DNA of 64,000 nt from Oscillospiraceae bacterium (GTDB lineage: Bacteria > Bacillota > Clostridia > Oscillospirales > Oscillospiraceae): NCBI GenBank assembly GCA_910575505.1, contig CAJTFK010000001.1, positions 186,001 through 250,000 on the forward strand. The letters run 5' to 3'. The notes beneath the pieces were generated by a model. That model was given only the letters and a program-made list of their open reading frames with translations, had not been told where the DNA came from and did no database searches. Of this stretch, positions 7,835 to 17,205 are shown in pieces; the first letter of the stretch is position 1, and every line of letters begins with the position of its first letter. The position numbers were made by a program, and so were the translations under genes.

Positions 7835-8784
7835 TCCTGATTCACCGACTCCAAAACGGCCTTTCCGCCTGTGTACAACTCTTCAAAAATCTGCCGGACA
7901 GGCCTGATCTCATGGAGCAGTCCGGCCACCTGGCCCATCATGACGCTGCCGTGTTCCACATCGCCCTCCAGCACCGCCCGGCGGAGTCCGCCGATGGTGA
8001 CGGTCTCCAGCTCCTCCAGGGTGGCGCCCCGCTTTTCAAGAGCCAGATACTCCCGGGCCATCTTGTTTTTCAGCACCCGCACCGGACCGCCGATGGAGCG
8101 GCCCGTTACGGCGGTGTCGGTGTCCTTGGCCTTCAGAACGGCCTGCTTGTAGTTCTCATGGACAGGACACTCCACGCTCGCCAGCAGGCAGGTGCCCACC
8201 TGAACGCCGCAGGCCCCCAGGGCCATGGCCGCCGCCATCTGCCGTCCGTCGGCAATGCCTCCGGCGGCCACCACGGGGACGCTCACAGCGTCGATGACCT
8301 GGGGCACCAGGGCCATGGTGGTCATCTCTCCCACATGTCCACCGGACTCCGTGCCCTCGGCAATCACGGCGTCCACGCCGTAGCGCTCCAGACGCTTGGC
8401 CAGCACCGCCGCCGCCACCACCGGCAAAACCTTGATGCCGGCCTCTTTCCAGGCGGGAATATATTGACCGGGGTTGCCTGCGCCGGTGGTGACCACCTGG
8501 ACGCCCTCGTCCAGAATCACCTGGGCGATGTCGTCGGCGCAGGGGTTCATCAGCATCAGGTTCACGCCAAAGGGCTTTTTGCCCTCTGTCAGCTTCCTGG
8601 CCCGGCGGACCTCCTTCCGGACCCGGTCCGCGTCCCAGGCCCCTGTGGCAATCATGCCCAGAGCCCCGGCGTTGGAGCAGGCGGCGGCAAATTCGCCGGT
8701 GGCGATGTTGGCCATGCCGCCCTGAATGATGGGGTACTGGGTCCCCAGGATTTCATTTAATTTCTTCACGTTTATCTCCTTCAT
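7825..8784 (-). CDS. fabK: Enoyl-ACP reductase II (FabK)
   Basis: A 319-residue FMN enzyme of the FabK type, which reduces trans-2-enoyl-ACP with NAD(P)H in the last step of the elongation cycle. Visible motifs are YPIIQGGMANIATG at the N-terminus, GTESGGHVGEMTT (substrate and FMN site) and PVVAAGGIADGRQMAAAMALGACGVQVGTCLLA (FMN phosphate site). Length fits FabK. No FabI or FabL gene is in the window, so this is probably the main enoyl reductase. A heptamer stem-loop lies between fabH and its start. Confidence 0.93.
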   Translation of the reverse strand: MKEINVKKLNEILGTQYPIIQGGMANIATGEFAAACSNAGALGMIATGAWDADRVRKEVRRARKLTEGKKPFGVNLMLMNPCADDIAQVILDEGVQVVTTGAGNPGQYIPAWKEAGIKVLPVVAAAVLAKRLERYGVDAVIAEGTESGGHVGEMTTMALVPQVIDAVSVPVVAAGGIADGRQMAAAMALGACGVQVGTCLLASVECPVHENYKQAVLKAKDTDTAVTGRSIGGPVRVLKNKMAREYLALEKRGATLEELETVTIGGLRRAVLEGDVEHGSVMMGQVAGLLHEIRPVRQIFEELYTGGKAVLESVNQEWR

Positions 8785-8785
8785 A

Positions 8786-8868
8786 ATCAGGAGTTAGGAA
8801 TGAGGAATTAGGAATTTCTCCTGGTTTCGTTACAATTCCTAATTCCTAATCCCTAATTCCCAATTGCC
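8786..8868 (-). repeat. Heptamer stem-loop repeat (TAGGAAT type) between fabH and fabK
   Basis: Two opposed runs of degenerate heptamers (ATTCCTA, ATTCCTA, ATCCCTA, ATTCCCA on one arm; the complementary type on the other) form a long hairpin with a loop of about 17 nt inside the operon. Related copies are at 49094-49150 and 60186-60252. Confidence 0.8.
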
Positions 8869-8882
8869 GAAAACATTCTTCA

Positions 8883-9833
8883 TTAAGCAAATTCAATCAG
8901 GCACCCGCCCCAGGTCAGTCCGCCGCCGAAGCCCACCAGCAGCACCCGGCTCCCCGGGCCCACCTTTCCCTGTTCCCGCAGCTCGCTGAGGACCAGAGGA
9001 ATGCTGGCGGCGGAGGTGTTGCCGTAGTCCTGAATGTTTTTATAGTACTTTTCCGGGGGAATGCGGTATTTGCGCACCGCCAGGTCGATGATCCGGGCGT
9101 TGGCCTGGTGGAACACGAAGAAATCCACATCCTCCACGGTCTTCCCGGACTGCTTCAGGGCCTGGTCCACGCACCAGGGCACCACCTCCACGGCAAACTT
9201 GAACACCTTCGTGCCCTCCATGGAAATCAGGCTCCGCCCCCCTGCCTCCGGGCCGGGAACCCGCAGCAGCCCGTCGTTTCCGCAACAGCCCATGACGGCG
9301 GAAATCGAGGGCCAGCCCTCCCGGCACTCCACCACGGCGGCCCCGGCCCCGTCTCCGAAGAGGATGCAGGTGCCCCGGTCCTCCCAGTTAATCAGGCGGC
9401 TGAGGTTCTCCGCGCCCACCACCAGCCCGTATTTCCGGGGCGAGGCGTTCAGCAGGCATTCCATCGTGTGGAGGCCGAAGAGAAAGCCCGTGCAGGCGGC
9501 CCCCAGGTCAAAGCACGGAATGTCCATGGGCAGGCCCAGCGCCCGCTGGAGCATACAGGCGGCGGAGGGCACCAGGGTGTCCCCCGACAGGGTCGCCACA
9601 ATGCAGGCCCCGATTTCCTCCGGCTCCACTCCGGCGCTCTCCAGCGCCCTCCGGGCGGCGGCGGCGGTGATGGAGGAAAAGGTCTCCTCCCCGGCGCAGA
9701 AATGGCGGCTTTGGATGCCGGTGCGGGAGGTAATCCACGCATCCGAGGTCTCTACAATCCGCTCCAGGTCCTGGTTGGTGACGATGTTGCCGGGCACCCC
9801 CCGGCCGACGCCCCGAATTTTAATTCCCTTCAT
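8883..9833 (-). CDS. fabH: 3-oxoacyl-ACP synthase III (FabH)
   Basis: A 316-residue condensing enzyme that starts fatty acid synthesis by joining acyl-CoA and malonyl-ACP. The catalytic Cys114 is in DLGAACTGFLFGL, the His in FVFHQANARI and the Asn in YGNTSAASIPLVL. The C-terminus (RVLLVGFGGGLTWGGCLIEF) is the normal FabH end. Its start overlaps the accA stop by 4 bases. Straight or branched primer preference cannot be judged from the sequence. Confidence 0.96.
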   Translation of the reverse strand: MKGIKIRGVGRGVPGNIVTNQDLERIVETSDAWITSRTGIQSRHFCAGEETFSSITAAAARRALESAGVEPEEIGACIVATLSGDTLVPSAACMLQRALGLPMDIPCFDLGAACTGFLFGLHTMECLLNASPRKYGLVVGAENLSRLINWEDRGTCILFGDGAGAAVVECREGWPSISAVMGCCGNDGLLRVPGPEAGGRSLISMEGTKVFKFAVEVVPWCVDQALKQSGKTVEDVDFFVFHQANARIIDLAVRKYRIPPEKYYKNIQDYGNTSAASIPLVLSELREQGKVGPGSRVLLVGFGGGLTWGGCLIEFA

Positions 9834-10663
9834 GGCTCCTCCCTGGGCGGCGCGGCCTCTTTGGACTGAGACACACCCATTTTTCTGAATTTCAGATAGC
9901 GCTTTGCCGCCAGATTGGGGCCGCTCTCCTTTAAAAGCGCCGCCAGATGGCGGCTGAGGGCCCGGTCCACCTCCCGGATGGTCCGGGCCGGGGCCAGATG
10001 GGCTCCGCCCTCCGGCTCCGGAATCAGATCGTCCGTTACGCCCAGCGCCAGCAAATCCGGCGCAGTGAGCTTCATCAGGCCGCAGGCCTCCTCGTGCCGG
10101 GCCGCGTCCTTCCAGAGGATGGAGGCGAAGCCCTCCGGGGACAAAATGGCATAGACGGCGTTTTCCAGCATCAGCACCCGGTCCGCCACCGCCAGGGCCA
10201 GCGCCCCGCCGCTGTTGCCCTCGCCGGTGATGACGGTGATGACCGGCACGGTGAGGCGGCTCATCTCATAGAGGTTCCGGGCAATGGCCTCTCCCTGTCC
10301 CCGGGCCTCGGCCTCCAAACCGGGATAAGCGCCCGAGGTATCCACAAAGGTGAAGACGGGCCGGCGGAACTTCTCCGCCTGGCGCATCAGCCGCAGGGCC
10401 TTCCGGTAGCCCTCGGGCCCCGGCATGCCGAAGTTGCACCGGATGCTCTCCTCCGCCGTCTTCCCCTTCCGGGTGCCGATGACGGTGACGGGCCGGTCAT
10501 GGTACAGCGCCACGCCGCCTAAAATCGCCGGGTCCTCCCGGCAGAGCCGGTCCCCCTTCATCTCAAAGAAATCGGTAAACAGGCCGTCGATATAATCCGT
10601 GATATTGGGCCGCTGGGGGTGGCGGGCAATGGCCACCCGCTCCGCGGCGGTCAGGTTCTTCAT
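9830..10663 (-). CDS. accA: Acetyl-CoA carboxylase carboxyltransferase, alpha subunit
   Basis: A 277-residue crotonase-fold subunit. With AccD it moves the carboxyl group from biotin to acetyl-CoA to make malonyl-CoA. Typical segments are [68 protein letters not shown] and [22 protein letters not shown]. It overlaps accD and fabH by 4 bases on either side, showing tight coupling. It is shorter than the E. coli protein (319 residues) mainly at the termini. Confidence 0.96.
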   Translation of the reverse strand: MKNLTAAERVAIARHPQRPNITDYIDGLFTDFFEMKGDRLCREDPAILGGVALYHDRPVTVIGTRKGKTAEESIRCNFGMPGPEGYRKALRLMRQAEKFRRPVFTFVDTSGAYPGLEAEARGQGEAIARNLYEMSRLTVPVITVITGEGNSGGALALAVADRVLMLENAVYAILSPEGFASILWKDAARHEEACGLMKLTAPDLLALGVTDDLIPEPEGGAHLAPARTIREVDRALSRHLAALLKESGPNLAAKRYLKFRKMGVSQSKEAAPPREEP

Positions 10664-11514
10664 GAGCGGCCTCCCTTCTCATGGAGCCGCAGCAGCCGGG
10701 ACAGGGTCTCCCGAAGCTGGCTCCGGGGCACCACAGCGTCCACAAAGCCGTGCTCCTCCTGGTATTCCGCCCGCTGGAAGCCCTCCGGCAGGGTCTCGCC
10801 AATGGTCTGCTGAATCACCCGGGGCCCGGCAAAGCCAATCAGAGCGCCGGGCTCCGCCAGAATGATGTCTCCCAGGGACGCGAAGCTGGCGGTCACGCCG
10901 CCGGTGGTGGGATCGGTCAGCACGGAGATGTACAGCAGGCCCTTTTCTGAAAACCGGGCCAGGGCGGCGCTGGTCTTGGCCATCTGCATCAGGGACAGAA
11001 TACCCTCCTGCATCCGGGCCCCGCCGCTGGCGCAGAATAGAATCAGGGGCAGCTTGTTCTTTGCGGCGTACTCAATGGCAAGGGTGATTTTCTCCCCCAC
11101 CGCCGCGCTCATGCTGCCCATGAAAAAGCGGCTGTCCATCACGCCCACCACGCATCTCCTGCCTCCGATGGTCCCGGTGGCGGTGACGGCGGCCTCGTTG
11201 AGGCCGGTTTTCCGCTGGGCCGTTCTCTGCTTTTCCCGGTAGCCGGGAAAGGACAGGGGATCGGCGGCCAAGAGCTTTTCATTCAGCTCCCGGAACGAGC
11301 CGGAATCCAAAATCATGCTCAGCCGGTGATAGGCCCCCAGGGGGAAGTGATACCCGCAGCCAGGGCAGACAAAGAGATCCTTCGCCACCGCCCCCCGCTG
11401 ATGCTCCTGGCCGCATTTCGGGCAGACCGTCAGCCGGTCGCCGGGGATATAGTTATCCCGCAGAGCCTTCATGGCCAGCAGGCGGTTCCGGCGCTTGGCA
11501 AAAATGCTGTTCAT
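10660..11514 (-). CDS. accD: Acetyl-CoA carboxylase carboxyltransferase, beta subunit
   Basis: A 284-residue carboxyltransferase subunit. The N-terminal zinc ribbon is complete (CPKCG, then CPGCG about 18 residues later). The crotonase core follows with [49 protein letters not shown] and [34 protein letters not shown]. It overlaps accC by 4 bases and accA by 4 bases. The order accB-accC-accD-accA is that of Clostridia. Confidence 0.96.
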   Translation of the reverse strand: MNSIFAKRRNRLLAMKALRDNYIPGDRLTVCPKCGQEHQRGAVAKDLFVCPGCGYHFPLGAYHRLSMILDSGSFRELNEKLLAADPLSFPGYREKQRTAQRKTGLNEAAVTATGTIGGRRCVVGVMDSRFFMGSMSAAVGEKITLAIEYAAKNKLPLILFCASGGARMQEGILSLMQMAKTSAALARFSEKGLLYISVLTDPTTGGVTASFASLGDIILAEPGALIGFAGPRVIQQTIGETLPEGFQRAEYQEEHGFVDAVVPRSQLRETLSRLLRLHEKGGRS

Positions 11515-12896
11515 GTGTCAGCCTCCCTCTCCCCTACCCGGCGGCTGAAATCCAGCAGGGCGGGCAGGTACTCGTCCAAAAAGCCCGTTGTGCAGCGGCC
11601 CCGGACAAACACGGGATGGAACAAAATCTCATAGGCCAGCTCGGCGTTGGTGGGAAATCCCTCCAGTGTGAATTCCTCCAGACAGCGGCGCATTTTCCGG
11701 ATGGCCTCCAGGCGGGTGCCGCCATAAACCAGAAGCTTCGCCGCCAGGGAATCATAATAAGGGGACATCACACAGCCGTTATACAGGCAGGAATCCACCC
11801 GGACCCCCGCGCCGCCTGGGAAATGGAGAAACTCCACCTTGCCGGGACAGGGGCGGAAATCCGCCTCTGGGTCCTCGGCGTTGATCCGGCACTCCAGCGC
11901 ACAGCCCCGAACCCGGACATCCTCCTGCCGGATATCCAGAGGCAGGCCGGAGGCAATCCGCAGCTGCTGGCGCACCAGGTCCACACCGGTTACCAGCTCC
12001 GTCACGCCGTGTTCCACCTGGATGCGGGTATTCATCTCCATGAAGTAAAAGCTATCCCCGTCCACCAGGAACTCCACCGTCCCGGCGCCCTCGTAGCCCA
12101 CGGCCCGGGCGGCCTTTACGGCGGCCTCTCCCATGGCCTGCCGCAGCGCAGGGCTGAGGCCGGGGGCGGGGGCTTCCTCGATGAGCTTCTGGTTCCGCCG
12201 CTGGACGGAGCAGTCCCGGTCCCCCAGGTGAATCACATGGCCCTGGCGGTCCGCCAGAATCTGCACCTCCACATGACGGGGGCTCAGCACCAGCTTTTCA
12301 AGATACATCTCGTCGTTTCCAAAGCAGGCGGCAGCCTCGGCCTTGGCCTCGGCATAGGCGGCGGGCAGATCCGCGGCGCCGCCGCAGCGCCGGATGCCCC
12401 GGCCTCCGCCGCCGGCGGAGGCCTTCAGCAGCACGGGCCAGCCCACGGCCTCCGCCGCCTCCAGGGCCTCCTCCACAGAGGAGACAGGCCCGTCGGAGCC
12501 GGGCGTCACCGGAACCCCCGCCGCCTTCATCAGGTCCCGGGCGGCGGACTTGGAGCCCGCCTTGCGGATGGCGTCCCCGGAGGGCCCGATGAAGATCAGG
12601 CCGGCCTTGGCGCAGGCGTCGGCAAACTCCGGATTTTCAGATAAAAAACCATAGCCAGGGTGGACGCCGTCGCAGCCGGAGGCTTTGGCCACCGTCAGCA
12701 GGGCGCCCTGATTGAGGTAGCTGTCCGCCGCCCGGGCGGGACCGACGCACACCGCCTCCGTGGCCAGCTGGACGTGGAGCGCCTCGGCGTCGGCCTCGGA
12801 GTAGGCCGCCACCGTCTCAATCTCCATCTCCCGGCAGGCCCGGAGAACCCGCAGGGCAATCTCCCCCCGGTTGGCAATCAACACCCGCCTCAGCAT
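11511..12896 (-). CDS. accC: Biotin carboxylase
   Basis: A 461-residue ATP-grasp enzyme that carboxylates biotin on the AccB protein. It begins [24 protein letters not shown]. The glycine-rich ATP loop is [13 protein letters not shown], and the metal and substrate residues are in [18 protein letters not shown] (usually QVEHPVTE; here Gly replaces Pro). The ATG overlaps the accB stop by 7 bases. Length is close to the usual 450. Confidence 0.96.
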   Translation of the reverse strand: MLRRVLIANRGEIALRVLRACREMEIETVAAYSEADAEALHVQLATEAVCVGPARAADSYLNQGALLTVAKASGCDGVHPGYGFLSENPEFADACAKAGLIFIGPSGDAIRKAGSKSAARDLMKAAGVPVTPGSDGPVSSVEEALEAAEAVGWPVLLKASAGGGGRGIRRCGGAADLPAAYAEAKAEAAACFGNDEMYLEKLVLSPRHVEVQILADRQGHVIHLGDRDCSVQRRNQKLIEEAPAPGLSPALRQAMGEAAVKAARAVGYEGAGTVEFLVDGDSFYFMEMNTRIQVEHGVTELVTGVDLVRQQLRIASGLPLDIRQEDVRVRGCALECRINAEDPEADFRPCPGKVEFLHFPGGAGVRVDSCLYNGCVMSPYYDSLAAKLLVYGGTRLEAIRKMRRCLEEFTLEGFPTNAELAYEILFHPVFVRGRCTTGFLDEYLPALLDFSRRVGEREADT

Positions 12897-13312
12897 GGCT
12901 TATAGCGCATCAGCGCCTCACCGAAGGAGGCCAGCTCCCCATTGGCCTTCAGCACCTCGGTAATCTCGCAGTCACAGGGGGCGGGAACCTCAATCATGGT
13001 CTTCATAGCCTCAATGAGGCAGACTGTCTGTCCCTTTTTCACCCGGTCCCCAGGACGGACAAAGGGGGGCTGCTCCGGGGCGGGGGCAGCGTAAAAGGTG
13101 CCCACCAGCGGAGCGGAAACGGCGGGTGCCTCTTCCGCCTCCACCGGTGCGGAAACCACCGCTGCGGCCGCGGCCACAGCCGCAGCAGGGGCGGAAGCCA
13201 CGGCGGCGGCCTTGCCCAGTTCTATGGTAAAATCCCCCCTGGACAGCTTCAGCGTCTGCAGGGTGCTGCTGTCAAAGCGGGCCATCAATTCGTAAATTTC
13301 CTGATTGGTCAT
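12890..13312 (-). CDS. accB: Biotin carboxyl carrier protein
   Basis: A 140-residue BCCP. The N-terminal part (NQEIYELMARFDSSTLQTLKL) is followed by an Ala/Pro-rich linker of about 40 residues and the biotinyl domain. Lys104 in LIEAMKTMIEV is the biotin site; the usual MKM is MKT here. The ATG at 13312 has AAGGA 6 nt before it. Another ATG at 13330 (MKKGTT...) also has a good GGAGG site, so the protein may carry six extra residues. Confidence 0.93.
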   Translation of the reverse strand: MTNQEIYELMARFDSSTLQTLKLSRGDFTIELGKAAAVASAPAAAVAAAAAVVSAPVEAEEAPAVSAPLVGTFYAAPAPEQPPFVRPGDRVKKGQTVCLIEAMKTMIEVPAPCDCEITEVLKANGELASFGEALMRYKPC

Positions 13313-13424
13313 AGTCGTTCCTTTCTTCATGGAAAGGCCTCCGCCGCAGGGATCGCACAGCCTGCGACGGAGACCGGAACAGGGACCCTTCCAGGCCTCC
13401 GTTTCCAATGGGTCTATGTCCGGA

Positions 13425-13652
13425 TTACTTATGAGCCTCCAGATAGGTCATGATGTCGCCCACGGTCTTGAACCCGGCCACGTCCGCATCGTCAATTTTG
13501 ATGCCGGCGGCCTCCTCCAAAGCCATGACCAGTTCCACGGCGGCCAGGGAATCGGCCCCCAGATCGTCGGCCAGAGAAGCCTCCAGAGTCACCTGCTCTG
13601 CGTCGCAGGCCAGGGTCTCAACAATGATATCGCGTACTTTCTCGAATTCCAT
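13425..13652 (-). CDS. acpP: Acyl carrier protein (fab operon copy)
   Basis: A 75-residue acidic helical carrier. The phosphopantetheine attachment Ser35 is in LGADSLAAVELVMALEE. It is the first gene of the fab operon, directly behind the promoter and palindromic operator. A second ACP lies at 58766-59014 beside plsX and rnc; the two differ in sequence and in the helix after the serine (DSLAAVEL against DSVDLVEL). Confidence 0.95.
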   Translation of the reverse strand: MEFEKVRDIIVETLACDAEQVTLEASLADDLGADSLAAVELVMALEEAAGIKIDDADVAGFKTVGDIMTYLEAHK

Positions 13653-13697
13653 GTCGGTCTTTCTCCTTGTATGTCAAAATATAAATTATTTTAACTA

Positions 13698-13719
13698 AAT
13701 TATTTTAATTAAAATAATT
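13698..13719. promoter_or_regulatory. 22-bp perfect palindrome, probable operator of the fab operon
   Basis: AATTATTTTAA and its reverse complement TTAAAATAATT join without a spacer. It lies 6 to 7 bp downstream of the acpP -10 box, about where transcription should start. The left arm word TAAATTATTTTAA is repeated 14 bp away (13682-13694 and 13696-13708). This suits a repressor such as the MarR/FabT-like protein coded at the other end of the cluster. Confidence 0.65.
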
Positions 13720-13725
13720 GAACTT

Positions 13726-13754
13726 ATTTTACAGGGAGAAGCAGGGCTTGTCAA
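13726..13754 (-). promoter_or_regulatory. Promoter of the acpP-acc-fab operon
   Basis: TTGACA (complement of 13749-13754), 17 bp, TAAAAT (complement of 13726-13731). Single strong sigma-A promoter ahead of twelve closely packed genes. Confidence 0.85.
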
Positions 13755-13800
13755 GGAAAATTTTTGTCAAATAGGTATTCCTTTTTTCATCGGTTTCTTA

Positions 13801-13806
13801 TATAAT
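13801..13806 (+). promoter_or_regulatory. -10 box of trkA
   Basis: A perfect TATAAT lies about 100 nt upstream of trkA. No convincing -35 box is seen 17 bp before it (TTCCTT), so an activator or a weak promoter is possible. Confidence 0.45.
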
Positions 13807-13906
13807 TTGTAGAGATTTGAGCGCTCCCCTTTTGTTCGCCCGTTTCTCAGCGCTCAGATCGGCTTATATATCACCGGACCAGTCCGGCGCAAAGCGGGAG
13901 GGACCC

Positions 13907-15271
13907 ATGAAAATCACCATTGTAGGCGCGGGCAAGGTGGGCTCGGCGCTGACCCAGCAGCTCTCCGCCGACGGGCACAATGTCACCGTCATAGATCAGA
14001 ACCCCAAACTGATTGACAACATTATCAATATTTACGATGTCTATGGCGTCTGCGGAAACGGAGCCGTCTACGGCGTGCAGAAGGAGGCGGAGGTAGACAA
14101 AAACGAGCTGCTGATTGCCACCACCAGCAGCGACGAGCTGAATATCCTCTCCTGTCTGGTGGCCAAGAAGCTGGGCGCCAAGCACACCATCGCCCGTATC
14201 CGGAACCCGGAGTATGAAAAACAGCTCCGATTTATGCGGGAGGAGCTGGGCCTTTCCATGGCCATCAATCCCGAGCGGGCCGCCGCCCGGGAAATCGCCC
14301 GGGTCCTCCGCTTCCCCGCCGCCATGAAGGTGGAATCCTTCTCCAAGGGGCGGCTGGAGCTGGTGGAATACCGTCTGCCCCAGGACTCCGCCCTGGACGG
14401 GCTGGCCCTGGTGGACCTCTACCGCAGCATCCGGGTCCGGGTGCTGATCTGCGCGGTGAGCCGGAAGGGCGAGACCATCATCCCCTCCGGCGACTTCGTG
14501 CTGCGGTCTGGGGACAAGATCTACCTCACTTCCTCGCCGGGGCAGCTGGCTCAGTTCTTCCGGCATCTGGGCGTGTTCCGAAGCAGGGCTTCCACCGTCA
14601 CCATCGTGGGCGCCAGCAAAATCTGCTACTATCTGGCTTCCGAGCTTCTGAACATGGGCATGGCGGTGAAGATCATCGACCGGGATGAGCAGCGCTGCAT
14701 TCAGATGAGCGAGCAGCTGCCCCGGGCCCTGGTCATCGTGGGAGACGGCACCGACAGCGACCTGCTCCACGAGGAGGGCATCCAGCAGACCGACGCGTTC
14801 GTGGCCATCACCGGAATCGACGAGGCCAACATCCTCATGAGCATGTGCGCCGCCAAACAGGCGGACAAGTGCAAGGTGGTGGCGAAAATCAACCGGAAAT
14901 CTCTGGTGGACCTGGTGAGCAACGAAAGCATGATTGACAGTGTCATCTCCGCCCGCTCCACCACCACGGAGCTCATTGTCCAGTACGTCCGGGCCATGGA
15001 AAGCGCCTCCGGCGCCAAAATCAAGACCCTCCACCGGCTGGTGGACGGCGCGGTGGAGGCCCTGGAGTTCGGCGTGACGGCGGACGTGCCCTTCATCGGC
15101 GTGCCGCTGAAGGATTTGAAGCTGCGGAACGGCCTGCTGCTGGCTGGCATCGTCCAGCAGAACGGAAAAATCATCATCCCCTCCGGCGGCGACTGCCTGA
15201 GCCTGGGGGATGACGTGATTGTCGTCACCACGGACACCTCTCTCCAGGACATCCACGATATTCTGCAATAA
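13907..15271 (+). CDS. trkA: Trk potassium uptake regulatory protein TrkA
   Basis: A 454-residue cytoplasmic protein built of two RCK units. The first Rossmann motif is MKITIVGAGKVGSALTQQL at residue 1 and the second is VTIVGASKICYYLASEL in the middle; each NAD-binding domain is followed by a TrkA-C domain (for example GETIIPSGDFVLRSGDKIYL and GKIIIPSGGDCLSLGDDVIVV). It gates the TrkH channel in response to nucleotides. The ATG at 13907 has GGGAGGG upstream; an in-frame ATG 30 codons earlier lacks a site. trkH follows after 12 nt. Confidence 0.94.
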   Translation: MKITIVGAGKVGSALTQQLSADGHNVTVIDQNPKLIDNIINIYDVYGVCGNGAVYGVQKEAEVDKNELLIATTSSDELNILSCLVAKKLGAKHTIARIRNPEYEKQLRFMREELGLSMAINPERAAAREIARVLRFPAAMKVESFSKGRLELVEYRLPQDSALDGLALVDLYRSIRVRVLICAVSRKGETIIPSGDFVLRSGDKIYLTSSPGQLAQFFRHLGVFRSRASTVTIVGASKICYYLASELLNMGMAVKIIDRDEQRCIQMSEQLPRALVIVGDGTDSDLLHEEGIQQTDAFVAITGIDEANILMSMCAAKQADKCKVVAKINRKSLVDLVSNESMIDSVISARSTTTELIVQYVRAMESASGAKIKTLHRLVDGAVEALEFGVTADVPFIGVPLKDLKLRNGLLLAGIVQQNGKIIIPSGGDCLSLGDDVIVVTTDTSLQDIHDILQ

Positions 15272-15283
15272 GGGGGCCCTTTC

Positions 15284-16738
15284 TTGAATTATAAAATGAT
15301 TGGCTACGTCATCAGCCGGATTCTCTGGACGGAGGCGGCTCTCCTCCTCCTTCCCGCCCTAGTGGCGCTGCTGTACCAGGAAGCCCTGCTTCCCTTCCTG
15401 ATCCCCATTCTGATTCTGGCCGTTCTCGGGCTGCTGCTGGGGCGCAGGCCCAGGCAGACGGCCCTCTACGCCCGGGACGGCTTCGCCGTGGTGGCTCTGG
15501 CCTGGGTGGGCATGTCGGCCTTCGGGGCGCTGCCTTTCGTTCTCGCCGGGGACATTCCCAACTACATCGACGCCTTTTTTGAGACCGTCTCCGGCTTCAC
15601 CACCACCGGAGCCTCCATTCTCACCGCCGTGGAGCCCCTGAGCCGGGGCGGCCTGTTCTGGCGAAGCTTTACCCACTGGGTGGGAGGCATGGGCGTGCTG
15701 GTGTTCGTCATGGCCGTCCTGCCCATGACCGACGGCCACGGGATGCACCTGCTCCGGGCAGAAATGCCGGGGCCCTCGGTGGGCAAGCTGGTGAGCCGCA
15801 TGAGCGACACCGCCAAAATCCTCTACGGCATCTACCTGGTCATGACCCTGATTGAAATTGTCCTGCTGGTGCTGGGCCGGATGCCCCTGTTCGACGCCTG
15901 CATCCACGCCTTCGGCTCCGCCGGAACCGGCGGCTTCAGCAACCGGAATCTCAGCGTGGGGGCCTATGACAGCGCCTACTGCGACGTTGTGATTGGTATT
16001 TTCATGCTGCTCTTCGGCGTGAACTTCAACCTCTATTACTTCCTGCTCATCCGCCGCTTCCGGGACTTCTTCCGCTCCGAGGAGCTGCGGGCCTATCTGC
16101 TCATTGTGGGAGCGGCAGTGCTGGCCATCGCGGCAGATATCCTTCACATATACGGTTCCCTGCTGGAAAGCCTGCGGTACTCCTTTTTCCAGGTGTCCTC
16201 CATCATCACCACCACCGGCTTCGCCACGGCGGACTTCAATCTCTGGCCCACCTTCTCCAAGTCCATTCTGGTGGTGCTGATGTTCATTGGGGCCTGCGCC
16301 GGGTCCACCGGCGGCGGCATCAAGGTGGCCCGCATCGTCATGCTGGCGAAAAGCGCCTGGAGCGACATGCGGAAAATGCTCCACCCCAACGCCGTTTCCA
16401 CCACACGTTTCGAGGGCAAGGCCCTCAGCGACGCACAGGTGCGCAGCGTCCACGTGTTCCTGACGGTGTATCTGCTGGTGTTTACCGTTTCCTTCCTTCT
16501 GCTGAGCCTGGAGCAGTTCGACATCGTAACCACCTTCACCGCCCTGACGGCCTGCATCAACAACATCGGGCCGGGTCTGGAAATGGTGGGCCCCACCGGG
16601 AATTTTTCCCAGTTCTCCTGGGCCTCCAAGCTGCTGCTGTCCTTCAATATGCTGGTGGGCCGGCTGGAAATCTTCCCCATGCTGCTGCTGTTCGCCCCCT
16701 CCATCTGGACCCGGGGACGGATTATCCGGCGGCTTTGA
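15284..16738 (+). CDS. trkH: Trk-type potassium channel subunit TrkH/TrkG
   Basis: A 484-residue integral membrane protein of the TrkH/KtrB family. Four pore-loop signatures with the selectivity glycine are visible in order: VSGFTTTGAS, GSAGTGGFSN, SSIITTTGFAT and TACINNIGPGL. It starts at TTG (15284), 7 nt after AGGGGG; the next ATG is four codons later. It forms an operon with trkA and is closed by a strong terminator. Together they take up K+ driven by the membrane potential. Confidence 0.93.
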   Translation: MNYKMIGYVISRILWTEAALLLLPALVALLYQEALLPFLIPILILAVLGLLLGRRPRQTALYARDGFAVVALAWVGMSAFGALPFVLAGDIPNYIDAFFETVSGFTTTGASILTAVEPLSRGGLFWRSFTHWVGGMGVLVFVMAVLPMTDGHGMHLLRAEMPGPSVGKLVSRMSDTAKILYGIYLVMTLIEIVLLVLGRMPLFDACIHAFGSAGTGGFSNRNLSVGAYDSAYCDVVIGIFMLLFGVNFNLYYFLLIRRFRDFFRSEELRAYLLIVGAAVLAIAADILHIYGSLLESLRYSFFQVSSIITTTGFATADFNLWPTFSKSILVVLMFIGACAGSTGGGIKVARIVMLAKSAWSDMRKMLHPNAVSTTRFEGKALSDAQVRSVHVFLTVYLLVFTVSFLLLSLEQFDIVTTFTALTACINNIGPGLEMVGPTGNFSQFSWASKLLLSFNMLVGRLEIFPMLLLFAPSIWTRGRIIRRL

Positions 16739-16753
16739 GGAGAAATTGGATAT

Positions 16754-16788
16754 AAAAAAGCGGCTGACCTATAGGCCAGCCGCTTTTT
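16754..16788. terminator. Terminator of trkA-trkH
   Basis: AAAAAGCGGCTG ... CAGCCGCTTTTT forms a long stem with a short loop, 16 nt after trkH. A and T runs on both sides allow it to work for the convergent minus-strand unit as well. Confidence 0.85.
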
Positions 16789-16831
16789 GTGCGTTAGACA
16801 CCGTTCTTGTCTTTCCCGCAAACTGAAATTG

Positions 16832-17164
16832 TCATTCCGGGAAAACCATCAAACAGTTTTCCAACTCATCCGTATCTTCTTTGGAAATATAAATTTGAGC
16901 GGACTCGGACAAATCGTTTCCCATAAACTCTTCGCTTTGGAACAAGCTTCTAATAACCGGCCAGCTCTCGCCTGCATCTTCGGTCTTCAGCCAAATTCCC
17001 ATCAGCGGTCCGGGCTGCCCAGGTTCTGTGTCAATGAAATTGTAACCATTATCCTGAATGAAAGATTTAGATGCCTCTTCAATTCGTTCCGGAACGCAGT
17101 AGCATAAATCCATATCCGGATTTTTGAGTTTCCCCGGATTCAGCAACACAATAATTGTCTGCAC
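16832..17164 (-). CDS. Hypothetical protein, 110 residues
   Basis: An open frame of 110 residues (MQTIIVLLNPGKLKNPDMDLCY...) in the same direction as valS and about 40 nt beyond its stop. It is acidic and soluble, with no signal peptide and no membrane segment. Its base composition is visibly more A/T-rich than the neighbours, which hints at later arrival. It may be the last gene of the T-box unit. Small acidic proteins of this kind include many immunity proteins, but no family is recognised. Confidence 0.6.
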   Translation of the reverse strand: MQTIIVLLNPGKLKNPDMDLCYCVPERIEEASKSFIQDNGYNFIDTEPGQPGPLMGIWLKTEDAGESWPVIRSLFQSEEFMGNDLSESAQIYISKEDTDELENCLMVFPE

Positions 17165-17205
17165 AGATGGCCTCCTTTTCCTTACCCTGGCTGATTACGC
17201 CGTGC

